From NCBI GenBank assembly GCA_020847555.1, contig JADLBT010000271.1, forward strand, positions 1-18,310: a DNA stretch of 18,310 bases. The letters run 5' to 3'. The DNA is from Gemmataceae bacterium (GTDB taxonomy: Bacteria > Planctomycetota > Planctomycetia > Gemmatales > Gemmataceae). Both the position numbers and the translations under genes were made by a program. The notes beneath the pieces are model-generated. The model was not told the origin of the DNA, did no database searches, and saw only the letters and a program-made list of their open reading frames with translations. Below are positions 7,444 to 15,245 of this stretch, piece by piece; positions within the stretch are counted from its first letter, which is position 1, and each line of letters begins with the position of its first letter.

Positions 7444-7595
7444 TCAAACCCCGTAGGAGCCGGCTCCGTCCGGCGAAGTAGGAGCCGGCTCCGTCCGGCA
7501 ATCTCGTGAGGATCGGGGGACGGAACTCCCTCCTGCAAGCCCGCAGCCGCCAAACCCCGTAGGAGCCGGCTCCGGCCCCCTCCTGCGGGGTTTGA
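7444..7595. repeat. Composite intergenic repeat, second cluster
   Basis: Outer arms 7444-7459 (TCAAACCCCGTAGGAG) and 7580-7595 are inverted copies with one G-U-compatible difference. Inside are two identical direct copies of a 22-nt unit starting GTAGGAGCCGGCTCCG (7453-7474 and 7478-7499) and a third diverged copy at 7559-7580. The CTCGTGAGGATCGGGGG word between them recurs, slightly altered, in the 1162-1282 element, so both belong to one family. The unit core GGAGCCGGCTCC is itself palindromic. The cluster fills the 239-nt gap between the Lon-like and DUF3472-like genes. The spacing is irregular and the units are palindromic, which excludes a CRISPR. Confidence 0.78.
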
Positions 7596-7658
7596 ATCCC
7601 CTTCCAGGGATCCTGCGCTGCCGGGGCGGCGGGCTCTTGAGGGGATGGGAGGTGAGTG

Positions 7659-8534
7659 TCACCCCCGGGGAGACGTCGGCTGCGCGAGGGGCAGCCCTGT
7701 CGGCGGGGTTCGCTGTTCCTTCGCGGGAAGTTCGAGCGTCTGCCGCAGCTTCACGCCGGTGTTCCGGGTCGCGCCGCCGGTCGCGAGGAGAAACCGGCCG
7801 TTCTTGACGACGGCATCAATGTTCGTCGCCGGGTTGCTGTCGGCAGTGAACTGCGCGCGGGTCAGCGCGACCCAGCGCCCCGGCTGAGTCCTCACCCACC
7901 CGTTCCCGAAGGACGCCACACGCGCCTTCGTGGCGGAAACCTTGTTCCGCTTGAAATCCTCGACGAACGAGTAGTAGCCGCCGAGCGGGCGCCCGCCGGT
8001 GAGGGTCGAGAAGGTGACGAGATGCGCCCAGGCCTTCCGGTCCGGGTGGTAGAAGTGGCCGGCGTACTCGGTCCGTTCGCCAGCGGGGGTGGCCGTCACC
8101 AGGAAACGGTAGGTCTGGCCGACCTTCCAGTCGAAGTCGAGGAACGACTGCCCGCCGGTCCCTTCCCCGCCGAAGCGGCCGACGCGCACTGCCTCATCCC
8201 GGTGCAAAAGCTGTACGCGCTTCTCCTTCGCAACCGCCTTGGGGTCGTTCTGGCTGGAGTCCCAGACAGAGAAGATGAGCAGCTTCTTGCCGTTGCCCAG
8301 TTCCTGAATGCCGTAGTACCCCTTGTTCCACCCGCACACGGCGAAGTACGTCCCCGGCGCGGATTGCGTCACGGTCACCTCGTTGTAGAACGCGGTGCCC
8401 GCGGGCGCGGGGTAGCGCAGGTGGACGGAGCGGCAGGCGATGCCCTTGAGCCGCTCGTCCGCCCCGAGCAGCGGGAGGCCGACCAGGAGCGCGGCCACAC
8501 CGAGCAGGCCAGCGAGGTGATGGCGGGAAATCAT
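7659..8534 (-). CDS. Secreted DUF3472-like protein of unknown function
   Basis: This 291-residue protein has an N-terminal signal peptide (M-I-S-R-H-H followed by a Leu/Ala/Val core, cleavage probably near L-G-A-D at about 25). The mature part begins with S-V-H-L-R-Y-P-A-P-A-G-T-A-F-Y-N-E-V-T-V and contains Y-F-A-V-C-G-W-N-K-G-Y-Y-G-I-Q-E-L-G-N-G-K-K-L-L-I-F-S-V-W-D. I recognise this as the DUF3472 type, a beta-rich domain found in secreted proteins of planctomycetes and other bacteria. A lectin- or carbohydrate-associated role is sometimes suggested for such proteins, but no function is established. No catalytic residues can be named. The C-terminal tail (about 20 residues) is Pro/Thr-rich and probably disordered. 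The start at 8534 lacks a clear Shine-Dalgarno sequence. It is separated from the STAS gene by about 70 nt. Confidence 0.88.
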   Translation of the reverse strand: MISRHHLAGLLGVAALLVGLPLLGADERLKGIACRSVHLRYPAPAGTAFYNEVTVTQSAPGTYFAVCGWNKGYYGIQELGNGKKLLIFSVWDSSQNDPKAVAKEKRVQLLHRDEAVRVGRFGGEGTGGQSFLDFDWKVGQTYRFLVTATPAGERTEYAGHFYHPDRKAWAHLVTFSTLTGGRPLGGYYSFVEDFKRNKVSATKARVASFGNGWVRTQPGRWVALTRAQFTADSNPATNIDAVVKNGRFLLATGGATRNTGVKLRQTLELPAKEQRTPPTGLPLAQPTSPRG

Positions 8535-8604
8535 GATGACGACTGCCGAGAACGGACGAATTGCCTGCGCCGCAGTGCCGGGAGCCGCCCGGCACCCGCC
8601 CGGG

Positions 8605-8940
8605 TCAGTGGACGTCGAGCACCCGGTGGAGTTGCGTCACTTCCAGCACCTCGTGCAGGTGCGGGCTGACCGCGTCGAGACGCAGGTGACCGTCGGCCGC
8701 GGCGATCTTCTCGTTCAGGCGCACCAGCCAGGCCAGGGCGGTACTGGCCACGCACGCCACGTTCTCCAGGTCGAGCACGACCTCGCGTCCGCCGACGTCC
8801 AACCCGGGACCGAACAGGTACTCATCGGCCAGACGCAGGTGCTGCTCGCCGAGACGGACCTGGCGGCCGGCGAACCGGATCACGAGGATCTGGCCGCTCT
8901 CCTGCGTTTCGAGGCACCAGTGCGGAGCGGTGGCGATCAT
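8605..8940 (-). CDS. Single-domain STAS protein (anti-sigma-factor-antagonist-like)
   Basis: This 111-residue protein is only a STAS fold. It has I-L-V-I-R-F-A-G-R at about 18-26, E-V-V-L-D-L-E-N-V-A-C-V-A-S-T-A-L-A-W-L at about 53-72, and the terminal helix region H-E-V-L-E-V-T-Q-L-H-R-V-L. In SpoIIAA/RsbV relatives the corresponding D-S-S position holds the serine phosphorylated by a partner kinase; here S66 in A-S-T is the candidate. Such proteins switch partner anti-sigma factors or phosphatases through phosphorylation, in the cytoplasm. No kinase or sigma factor is nearby. The ATG at 8940 has a perfect GGAGGAA site. A longer upstream frame exists but would have its start inside the likely promoter. 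Confidence 0.9.
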   Translation of the reverse strand: MIATAPHWCLETQESGQILVIRFAGRQVRLGEQHLRLADEYLFGPGLDVGGREVVLDLENVACVASTALAWLVRLNEKIAAADGHLRLDAVSPHLHEVLEVTQLHRVLDVH

Positions 8941-8985
8941 GGGAATTCCTCCGGGGCGGTGGTAGCTGCGGACCCCCTCCCCATG

Positions 8986-9015
8986 ATGGTAAGGGCCGCC
9001 GTCCCGGAATGCCAA
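8986..9015 (-). promoter_or_regulatory. Candidate promoter for the STAS gene
   Basis: On the minus strand TTGGCA (9015-9010) and TACCAT (8991-8986) are spaced by 18 nt, 45 nt upstream of the STAS start codon. It lies in the gap after the end of the redox operon, so it would separate the STAS gene from that operon. Confidence 0.4.
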
Positions 9016-9068
9016 CCTTTTTCCACAACCACCGGCCGGTGCCGGGGCGTGCGTGGAGAAGGGCGGGG

Positions 9069-9298
9069 TCAGGAGTCCCGCGGGCGCTCAATCGCGTAGA
9101 GGTAGCGGAGCAGCCCGAGGTTGAGCAGCAGGCAGATCAGGCTGGCCAGCGCCGCCGGCCAGATCACGTCCGCGTCGCCGCCCAGGTAGGCGTTCATGGT
9201 CGCCGTCAGCAGCCACAGTTGGAGGATCACCAGGATCAGCACCAGGCACAGCATGCCGTAGATGATCGTGCTTCGCTGCTCACGTGTGAAGGGGCGCT

Positions 9299-9302
<4 letters not shown>
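9069..9302 (-). CDS. Small two-helix membrane protein, last gene of the redox operon
   Basis: This 77-residue protein has a basic N-terminus (M-K-R-P-F-T-R-E-Q-R), then two hydrophobic segments of about 20 residues (roughly 13-35 and 46-69) and a charged end (I-E-R-P-R-D-S). Its ATG overlaps the Rieske stop codon as ATGA, so it is almost certainly translated with it. I associate small proteins of this type with DUF6755, but this is from memory and uncertain. Position and topology suggest a membrane subunit or assembly factor for the Rieske/ferredoxin/molybdenum complex. It has His and Cys neither in quantity nor in a haem-binding pattern, so it probably carries no cofactor. Confidence 0.85.
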
Positions 9303-9846
<544 letters not shown>

Positions 9847-9850
<4 letters not shown>

Positions 9851-10494
9851 CGGACACTCTCCTCGGGGATCGGGGCGTCGGTCAGGACGTTCAGCGGCAC
9901 GCTCCAGCCGACCGGCGGCTCATGCATGGCGGCGGTGACATCGACGTGCGGCACGTCGCGGGCGCGCGGCACCATCATCTGGACGCGGGTGGTGATCGTC
10001 TGCTCGCCGAAGCGGAAGCGATTGACCGGGACGGAGCGCGGCCGCAGCTGCTCGACCTCCTCGAAGGTGCTGTAGAAAAGGGCGCCGCTGGGGCAGACGG
10101 TGGCGCACATCGGCTTCTTGCCGGCGGACGTGCGGTCGTAGCACAGGTCGCACTTCATCATCAGCTCGAAGTCGGTCATCATCTTGGGGATGCCGAACGG
10201 GCAGGCGAGCACGCAGTTGTTGCAGGCGATGCAGCGCGGTTTGCGGGCCGTCTGCACGGCGCCGTCGCCGGTCCGCTTGATCGCATCCGCCGGGCAGACC
10301 TCGGCGCAGGTCGGCGACTCGCAGTGCAGGCAGACGATCGGGACCGTCTGGACCGAGTGCGGTCGATCGACGGTCTCCAGCTGGATCAGCGAGTGCCCCT
10401 TGTGGGTGTCGCACTCGCTGCACGCCTGCACGCACGCCTGGCAGCCGATGCAACGGTTGGGGTCCATGAAGAAGCGTTTCTCCGCAGGGACCAC
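9847..10494 (-). CDS. 4Fe-4S ferredoxin-type electron-transfer subunit (NrfC/PsrB/FdhB-like)
   Basis: With the GTG start at 10494 the product has 215 residues and 16 cysteines in four cluster motifs: C15/18/21/25, C55/58/63/67, C88/91/94/98 and C115/118/130/134. This is the pattern of the beta subunits of molybdopterin oxidoreductases (DmsB, PsrB, NrfC, FdhB). It should pass electrons between the molybdenum subunit and the membrane or Rieske partners. I chose 10494 because GGAGGT lies just 4 nt upstream. A GTG at 10506 is also in frame but has no ribosome site, and an ATG at 10467 would leave little sequence before the first cysteine. There is no Tat signal, so it may be cytoplasmic. A 157-nt gap with an inverted repeat separates it from the molybdenum subunit. 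The last 60 residues lack cysteine. Confidence 0.93.
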
Positions 10495-10514
10495 GGCTAC
10501 CTCCACAATGTATT

Positions 10515-10645
10515 GGCCACAGATGAACGCAGATGAACGCAGATAAAGACAAGGAGCGGATGGGTCAACGAAAGGCGCTCCCCTTCCAGACTGGTTCCCG
10601 CTTCCTTCCAGTCTGATCCGTGTTCATCCGTGTTCAGCTGTGGCC
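10515..10645. repeat. Inverted pair of 'CCACAGATGAAC'-type repeats inside the operon
   Basis: Arms 10515-10544 and 10616-10645 are 30-nt imperfect inverted copies: GGCCACAGATGAACGCAG against the complement of GTTCAGCTGTGGCC. Each arm contains a tandem ATGAACGC/ATGAACAC-type unit. The interior has a smaller 8-bp stem (10587-10594 with 10608-10615). I recognise the word CCACAGATGAAC(A/G)C as a widespread non-coding repeat in planctomycetes and some other bacteria. The element exactly fills the gap between the molybdenum-subunit stop and the ferredoxin Shine-Dalgarno region. Confidence 0.8.
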
Positions 10646-10651
10646 GATTCC

Positions 10652-12898
10652 TTACTGCTGCGGCTCCAGCCGCGCTGCGTACTCCGGCGGCCCGTCTGCC
10701 TTGCGGATGCGGACCGCGCAGACCTTGTACTCGGGGATCTTCGAAATCGGATCCTGCGCCGCGATGGTCACCTGGTTGATACTCTTCGGCCCTGCCCAGT
10801 GGTACGGTACGAACACCGTGTCCGGCCGGATCGTCGTCACCACCTGCACGCGCAGAACGCACTGTCCGCGCCGCGACTCGATGACCGCCCAGTCGCCGTC
10901 GGCCAGGCCCAGCTTGCGGCCGAGCTGCGGGTGCATCTCCAGACGCGGCTCGGGATACTGGTCCACCAGCGGCCCGATTCGCCGCGTCTGCGTCCCCGAC
11001 AGGTACTGGCTGACCACCCGGCCCGTCGTCAGGATCACCGGGTAGTCTGCATCGACATCCTCGGCTGGCGGCGTGTACGGCGCCACGTTGAAGCGGGCCT
11101 TGCCGTCGGGGAAGTAGAACGGCCCGGCCCCCTTCGCCACCGAGTTCCACGACCCCGGCTCGAACAGCCGCGGCGTCCCTGGGTGGTCCTCCGCCGGGCA
11201 CGGCCAGAAGACGCCTTGTTCTCTCTCGATGCGCTCGTAAGTGATGCCGGCGTAGTCGGCCACGCCGCCCGCCGACGCGCGCCGCAATTCCTGGAAAATC
11301 GCGCCCGCCGACGCAAACGTGAAGCCATGCTCGCGGCCGAGCGCGCGGGCGATGTCCTGGATGATGCGCCAGTCCTGCCGCGCCTCGCCGGGCGGGTCCA
11401 CCGCCTGGTTGATCTTGATGACGCGACCCTCGGTGTTCGTCACGACGCCCTCGTCCTCCTCCTGCAGCGAGCCAGGCAGGACGATGTCGGCGTGGCGGGC
11501 CGTCTCGTTCAGGAAGAAGTCGATGGCCACGTAGAACTCGAGTTGGTCGAGCATGCGGGTAATGAAGCCGTTGTCCGGCAGAGACACCTTGGGGTTGAAG
11601 GAGATGCTCAGCAGGCCGCGCACCTCCCCGGTGCCAACCTTGCGGAACAGCTCGTAGACGTCCACGCCAGCCCGCGGCAACTCCGCCGGGGAAATGCCCC
11701 AGACCCTGGCGACGTGGGCGCGGTCCTCGTCCTTCTCGATGTCGCGGCCGCCGGGAAGCTGGTCGCACTTCTGGCCGTGTTCGCGGGCGCCCTGGCCGTT
11801 GGCCTGACCGGTGATCGTCGCGTACCCGCACCCCGGCCGGCCAATCCGCCCCGACGCCAGCACCATGTTGATGGCGCCGAGCACGTTCTGTACCCCGTGG
11901 GTGTGGTGTTCGATGCCGCGGGCGTGCAGCAGAAAGCTCGTCGGGGCTGTGCCCCACCACTCGGCCGCCTGGCGGATCGCCTTCTCCGCGATGCCCGTCA
12001 CCTCCGCCGTCCGCCGGGGCGTCCACTCCTTGACGTGCGCGGCGACCGCGTCGAAGCCGACCGTATGCGCCGCGAGGAACTCGTGGTCGAGCCAGCCGTG
12101 CTCGATCATCAGGTGCAGCACGCCGTTGAACAGAGCGATGTCGCGGCCCGGCTTGATCGGCAGGAACAGGTCGCAGGTGCGCGCCAGCGGCGTGATGCGC
12201 GGATCGACGACGATGATCCGGGCGCCGTGCTCGCGGGCCTGCCAAACGTAATTCGTTGTGATTGGGGCGCACTCGGCGACGTTGGTTCCGCTGATCCAGA
12301 CGACCTTCGCCTGCTGGATATCGGCCCAGGAGTTGGCAGCGCGATCGATGCCGAACGCCTTCTTGTTCCCGGCCGCGGCGCTGACCATGCAGAGCCGGCC
12401 GTTGTAGTCGATGTGCTTCGTCTTCAGGCACACCCGGGCGAACTTGCCCATCAGGTACGCCTTCTCGGTCGTCAGGCTCGCCCCGGTTAGCACGGCGAAG
12501 GCGTCCGGTTCGTGGGCCGACTGAATGCGCTGGATCGCCGCCGCGACGCGCCCAATCGCCTCGTCGTAACCGAGTGCGCGGAAGCCGCCGGGAGCGGACG
12601 GGTCGCGAGCGTAGGCGCTGAGCAGGCGGTCGGGATGCGAGTCCTGCAGGTAGCGCTTGACACCCTTGGGGCAGAGCGTGCCGCGATTGAACGGAAACTC
12701 CTCCCACGACTCGAAGCCGATCACCTCGTTGTCCTTGACCTTCAGCTGGATGCCGCACTGCTGGCCGCAGAAGCAGCAGTGCGTCTTCACCAGCCGGTCC
12801 GGCTCGATGGCGGTCCGCAGCCGCACCCCCGAGGCGTAGGCCCGGTGCGGCCCGAACTGGTCGATGATCGCCTGCGGGTCAGCCGGCAGCGTGGCCAT
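10652..12898 (-). CDS. Molybdopterin oxidoreductase catalytic subunit (Nap/Nas/Fdh-like)
   Basis: This 748-residue DMSO-reductase-family enzyme has an N-terminal [4Fe-4S] motif C41-x2-C44-x3-C48-x27-C76, followed by the conserved K78. The probable Mo ligand is C170 in N-G-R-L-C-M-V-S-A, as in periplasmic and assimilatory nitrate reductases and Cys-type formate dehydrogenases. [14 protein letters not shown] and [14 protein letters not shown] contact the pterin in this family. A C-terminal molydop-binding domain (from about Y-P-V-I-L-T-T-G-R) completes it. Length and the Cys ligand fit a Nas/Nap-like nitrate reductase, but formate or another oxyanion cannot be excluded. No Tat signal is seen, suggesting cytoplasmic location or export with a partner. 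The ATG (12898) overlaps the cytochrome b stop by 20 nt and has a GGAGGGGAG site. Confidence 0.95.
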   Translation of the reverse strand: MATLPADPQAIIDQFGPHRAYASGVRLRTAIEPDRLVKTHCCFCGQQCGIQLKVKDNEVIGFESWEEFPFNRGTLCPKGVKRYLQDSHPDRLLSAYARDPSAPGGFRALGYDEAIGRVAAAIQRIQSAHEPDAFAVLTGASLTTEKAYLMGKFARVCLKTKHIDYNGRLCMVSAAAGNKKAFGIDRAANSWADIQQAKVVWISGTNVAECAPITTNYVWQAREHGARIIVVDPRITPLARTCDLFLPIKPGRDIALFNGVLHLMIEHGWLDHEFLAAHTVGFDAVAAHVKEWTPRRTAEVTGIAEKAIRQAAEWWGTAPTSFLLHARGIEHHTHGVQNVLGAINMVLASGRIGRPGCGYATITGQANGQGAREHGQKCDQLPGGRDIEKDEDRAHVARVWGISPAELPRAGVDVYELFRKVGTGEVRGLLSISFNPKVSLPDNGFITRMLDQLEFYVAIDFFLNETARHADIVLPGSLQEEDEGVVTNTEGRVIKINQAVDPPGEARQDWRIIQDIARALGREHGFTFASAGAIFQELRRASAGGVADYAGITYERIEREQGVFWPCPAEDHPGTPRLFEPGSWNSVAKGAGPFYFPDGKARFNVAPYTPPAEDVDADYPVILTTGRVVSQYLSGTQTRRIGPLVDQYPEPRLEMHPQLGRKLGLADGDWAVIESRRGQCVLRVQVVTTIRPDTVFVPYHWAGPKSINQVTIAAQDPISKIPEYKVCAVRIRKADGPPEYAARLEPQQ

Positions 12899-13946
12899 CC
12901 GTCTCCCCTCCGTCGTGGCGCGCCTCCCACAGCCGCCCCTGCGCCACGCCCAGGAGCTTGCGACGGCAAGGCGGGCAGATTTCCTGGTAGTGCCCCCCGC
13001 CGGCCAGCTCGTAGCGGTAGCCCAGGGCGTGCTCGACGCGGGCGAGATCCTCGACGTGCAGTCGAGCCGCGAACGGCTCGCGGCAGCGGCGGCAGCGGGC
13101 CTGCTCGCCCTCCCGGCACCAGTCCTTGTAGAAGCTCACCCCCAGCTGCGCCGGCCGCTGCACGATGTGGAAGAACTTGCCGAACGGCAGCCACAGGAGG
13201 GTGAAGATCACCGTGATCGCGTGCAGGATGGCGAGGAAGTCGTAGGCGTAGCCCTTCATCCAGGTGTAGCTCGCGGTCAGCATCAGCCCGGTGACGCTGA
13301 TGGCGAACAGCAGAACCAGCGGCAGAACGTCCTCGCCGAACTGCTGCAGAGCGGCAGCGCCGTGGTCGCGCATGCGCCGCCGCATCGCCAGCATCACCCC
13401 CGCGATCACCAGGAATGACGCCCACACCAGCCCGTGGAAGATGAAGAACCCGAGCGCCGAGTCGATTGGGAAGGCGAAGGTCGGGAAGCCGAACACGTAG
13501 ACGCGATACCAGGTCAGATCGTCGGGCAGGGTGGCGAAGTGGATCCAGCCGAAGACGAGGGGAAACGTGATGGCGGCGGCGACGACGCACCCCCACATGA
13601 GCAGCAGGTGGGCAGCCCCGCGCTGCCAGCCGCGCCGCCAGATGAAGCGGTTGACGGCGAAACTGCTGCCGAGACGCTGCAGCAGCCGGCCGACATTCTT
13701 CAGCAGGCTGCCGGAGCGAAAGAACGCCTGCCACCCGCGCCGCCAGTACAGCGCGGTCGGCGGCCGCTGCAGCCACATGGCGTAGCGGTACGCGATCCCA
13801 AAAGCAGCGAAGAGCGTGGCGAACGTGTAGCCGACGAGGGCGGCGTCGAAGTGGGCCAGGTTGCGTGACCCGACCACGATGAACCCGGCCAGCGCGGCGG
13901 TGAGCAGCAGGGCGATGGTTGTCGCCTTGACCTTCTCGCGTGGCAT
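12879..13946 (-). CDS. NarI-like membrane cytochrome b with cysteine-rich C-terminal tail
   Basis: This 355-residue protein has about six hydrophobic segments (roughly 8-26, 38-56, 112-132, 163-187, 207-226, 236-256). Candidate haem ligands are H113, H136, H171, H242 and H260; the last pair is 18 apart as in NarI/HdrE-type di-haem cytochromes b. A soluble tail of about 85 residues carries C285-x2-C288 and C324-x2-C327 (plus C277), which looks like a zinc ribbon or rubredoxin-like metal site and is not part of standard NarI. It presumably exchanges electrons with quinol and the molybdenum subunit. The gene overlaps the molybdenum gene by 20 nt. Its ATG has only a weak ribosome site (AGGGAC), and an inverted repeat lies just upstream. 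Assignment to a named family is by motif and topology only. Confidence 0.85.
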   Translation of the reverse strand: MPREKVKATTIALLLTAALAGFIVVGSRNLAHFDAALVGYTFATLFAAFGIAYRYAMWLQRPPTALYWRRGWQAFFRSGSLLKNVGRLLQRLGSSFAVNRFIWRRGWQRGAAHLLLMWGCVVAAAITFPLVFGWIHFATLPDDLTWYRVYVFGFPTFAFPIDSALGFFIFHGLVWASFLVIAGVMLAMRRRMRDHGAAALQQFGEDVLPLVLLFAISVTGLMLTASYTWMKGYAYDFLAILHAITVIFTLLWLPFGKFFHIVQRPAQLGVSFYKDWCREGEQARCRRCREPFAARLHVEDLARVEHALGYRYELAGGGHYQEICPPCRRKLLGVAQGRLWEARHDGGETDGHAAG

Positions 13947-13995
13947 CCTGGGGGCGTCCCTTGGGTTCCGCGCTCGTCCCGGCCCGGCGCTGGCG

Positions 13996-14066
13996 CACTC
14001 ACCAGCCCGGAGCGCCCGCGATGGGCGCCTGGGGTGTCCGGCGCTGGCGCTCCGGGCTGGTGAGTG
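13996..14066. repeat. Perfect 21-bp inverted repeat between operon genes
   Basis: Arms 13996-14016 and 14046-14066 are exact 21-nt inverted copies starting CACTCACCAGCCCGG, separated by 29 nt. A 13-nt direct repeat CCGGCGCTGGCGC (13984-13996 and 14038-14050) overlaps the arms. The element lies between the cytochrome c stop (14094) and the cytochrome b start (13946). It would form a very stable mRNA hairpin on either strand; there is no T-tract. It probably belongs to another genome-wide palindrome family. Confidence 0.88.
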
Positions 14067-14093
14067 AATGAAGCGACGGGGCTTCCCCGGCGA

Positions 14094-14624
14094 TCACTCG
14101 ATCGGGACGGTGTAGACGATGGCGCCGATCGCCTCGCCCTTCTTCGCGCTCCTGTAGTTCTCGTGGCAGAGGATGCACTTATCCATCACAACGGGGACCG
14201 CAGTGATCGCGCGCAGGTACGTCTTGCCCTTTTTCTCGACCACCTTCTCGTAGTAGTCCTTGCCGGCCTTCAGCTGCTTGACGCCCTCCTTTTCAAATGC
14301 CTCCGTGGCGGTATTGGCGGCGTTGTACGGTTCGCCGCTGACGTCGATGAGGCGAGCCTCCGGGTGGCCCTTCTGGGCGATGTCGTTGAGCCATCGGACG
14401 GCGGCCCGGCCGGCCGGGTAGTCCTTCTTCGTCTTGACGTACTTGTCGGTGATCAGCACGATCGCCGTCTTGTAGATGTCGTCGAGCATGCGCACCTGTT
14501 TGCGGGCACGCTTCAGGGCGGCCTTGTCTACCTTGTCCTGGGCCGAGTGGACGGGGGAAGTGGTCGGTCCGGAGACCGCCAGGGCCAGGATACCGCAGAC
14601 GGGCAGAGAGAGTGCCCAACGCAT
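14094..14624 (-). CDS. Secreted monohaem cytochrome c, DUF3365/Tll0287-like
   Basis: This 176-residue protein has a signal peptide (M-R-W-A-L-S-L-P-V-C-G and a Leu/Ala/Val core, cleavage near V-H-S-A-Q at about 29). It has a single c-type haem site C150-x2-C153-H154 near the C-terminus, followed by E-N-Y and G-E-A-I-G-A-I-V-Y-T-V-P. This layout, a helical sensor-like N-terminal part and a late C-x2-C-H, matches the DUF3365/Tll0287-like haem domain. It should be periplasmic. It is the first gene of the redox operon and the nearest same-strand gene downstream of the riboswitch. It could be an electron carrier for the complex or a redox/ligand sensor, since DUF3365 often occurs as a sensory haem domain. 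AAAGGAG precedes the ATG at 14624. Confidence 0.9.
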   Translation of the reverse strand: MRWALSLPVCGILALAVSGPTTSPVHSAQDKVDKAALKRARKQVRMLDDIYKTAIVLITDKYVKTKKDYPAGRAAVRWLNDIAQKGHPEARLIDVSGEPYNAANTATEAFEKEGVKQLKAGKDYYEKVVEKKGKTYLRAITAVPVVMDKCILCHENYRSAKKGEAIGAIVYTVPIE

Positions 14625-14760
14625 GGTTGCTCCTTTCGAGCTACGGAACAGGGGCGACAACAGTGCGTCATCTGCGGTCGGCGCGCTGGTGCGCTCGACC
14701 GGGTGATTTTATCCGGGCGTGGCAACTGGGGGGAGCCCCCGGCAGGCAGGGGCAGAGACG

Positions 14761-14790
14761 TTTATACGACAAAAGGAGCCTGCTGTCCAA
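14761..14790 (-). promoter_or_regulatory. Candidate proximal promoter of the cytochrome/redox operon
   Basis: On the minus strand TTGGAC (14790-14785) and TATAAA (14766-14761) are spaced by 18 nt. This would start transcription near 14753, giving a leader of about 130 nt before the cytochrome ATG. It lies downstream of the riboswitch and could let the operon bypass it. Confidence 0.45.
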
Positions 14791-15021
14791 TAGGTGTCCC
14801 GCAGACACCAACCAGGCGATGACATAGCGTGGTCCTGCCCGGCGTGCGACTCCTCGCGCAGGTTTCGGTGGGTGCGGCGTGGCGCTGCGCCGGCCAAGAT
14901 GTGCAGGAGGGAAAGGAAAGCAGGGCAAGCCCCCATGTACCTCTGTGGTAGAGGCCCTGGATCCGGTACGACCTCGTACGGCTCCTGCCGCCGTGGGTCG
15001 CGGGACGGACGGGCTCTTCGC

Positions 15022-15135
15022 CTGACTCGTCCCTTCGGCAGCCTGGCAGCCACCGGACCCGGGCGAGAGACCGCCCGGCCGAAGGCCCATGGCTTTGCGT
15101 CGCCGCCTTTCGGCGGGTTTGCCCTTTCGAGGATG
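15022..15135 (-). promoter_or_regulatory. Cyclic-di-GMP-I (GEMM-I) riboswitch aptamer
   Basis: Read on the minus strand the segment shows every conserved GEMM-I block in order: GGGCAAACC (15124-15116), a helix CCGCC-GAAA-GGCGG with its GNRA tetraloop at 15111-15108, and the invariant GACGCAAAGCC (15101-15091). A second arm with an enlarged GC hairpin is followed by the 3' arm GGCTGCCAGGCTGCCGAAGG. CTCG (15131-15128) and CGAG (15029-15026) can close the outer stem. By alignment to the Vc2 aptamer, the ligand-contacting position 20 is G (15123) and the stacking A47 is at 15096. G20 favours c-di-GMP; A there would suggest cGAMP. The next same-strand gene is the DUF3365 cytochrome of the molybdenum operon, about 400 nt downstream. 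The expression platform is not obvious. Confidence 0.9.
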
Positions 15136-15178
15136 AAAGGCGTTGCGATCCAGGCGCGACGCGAGGGCTTGCCCCCGT

Positions 15179-15201
15179 GGCTGTCACCAAAGCTGACAGC
15201 C
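15179..15201 (-). promoter_or_regulatory. Hairpin just upstream of the riboswitch aptamer
   Basis: A perfect 8-bp stem (GGCTGTCA / TGACAGCC) with a 7-nt loop lies between the distal promoter and the aptamer on the minus strand. It would sit at the 5' end of the riboswitch transcript and may protect it or cap the fold. Confidence 0.5.
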
Positions 15202-15215
15202 GCCGTTGCTGCTCA

Positions 15216-15245
15216 ACTCTAGGCCACGTTCCGGCACCTGGCCAA
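15216..15245 (-). promoter_or_regulatory. Candidate distal promoter for the riboswitch transcript
   Basis: On the minus strand TTGGCC (15245-15240) and TAGAGT (15221-15216) are spaced by 18 nt. A start near 15208 would place the 8-bp hairpin and then the aptamer at the 5' end of the RNA. The motif match is moderate. Confidence 0.35.

Noticed and set aside
7441..7600. Possible CRISPR array from repeated 22-nt units
   Set aside because: There are only three units, one diverged, with spacers of 3 and about 59 nt and strong internal palindromes; no cas gene is present.
9030..9041. Perfect 12-nt palindrome CACCGGCCGGTG after the redox operon as a terminator
   Set aside because: The palindrome leaves no proper loop and no T-tract follows it on the minus strand, so terminator function is not supported.
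10640..12490. A 616-codon plus-strand frame opposite the molybdenum enzyme
   Set aside because: The opposite strand has complete iron-sulfur, Mo-ligand and pterin-binding motifs; this frame has none and is Arg/Ala/Val/Asp-rich.
14841..15000. Possible group II intron or retron RNA, because of GTGCGAC and a GTACG-AGGT-CGTAC hairpin
   Set aside because: No reverse transcriptase or domain V with the catalytic AGC-type triad was found, and the neighbouring conserved blocks match a GEMM-I aptamer.
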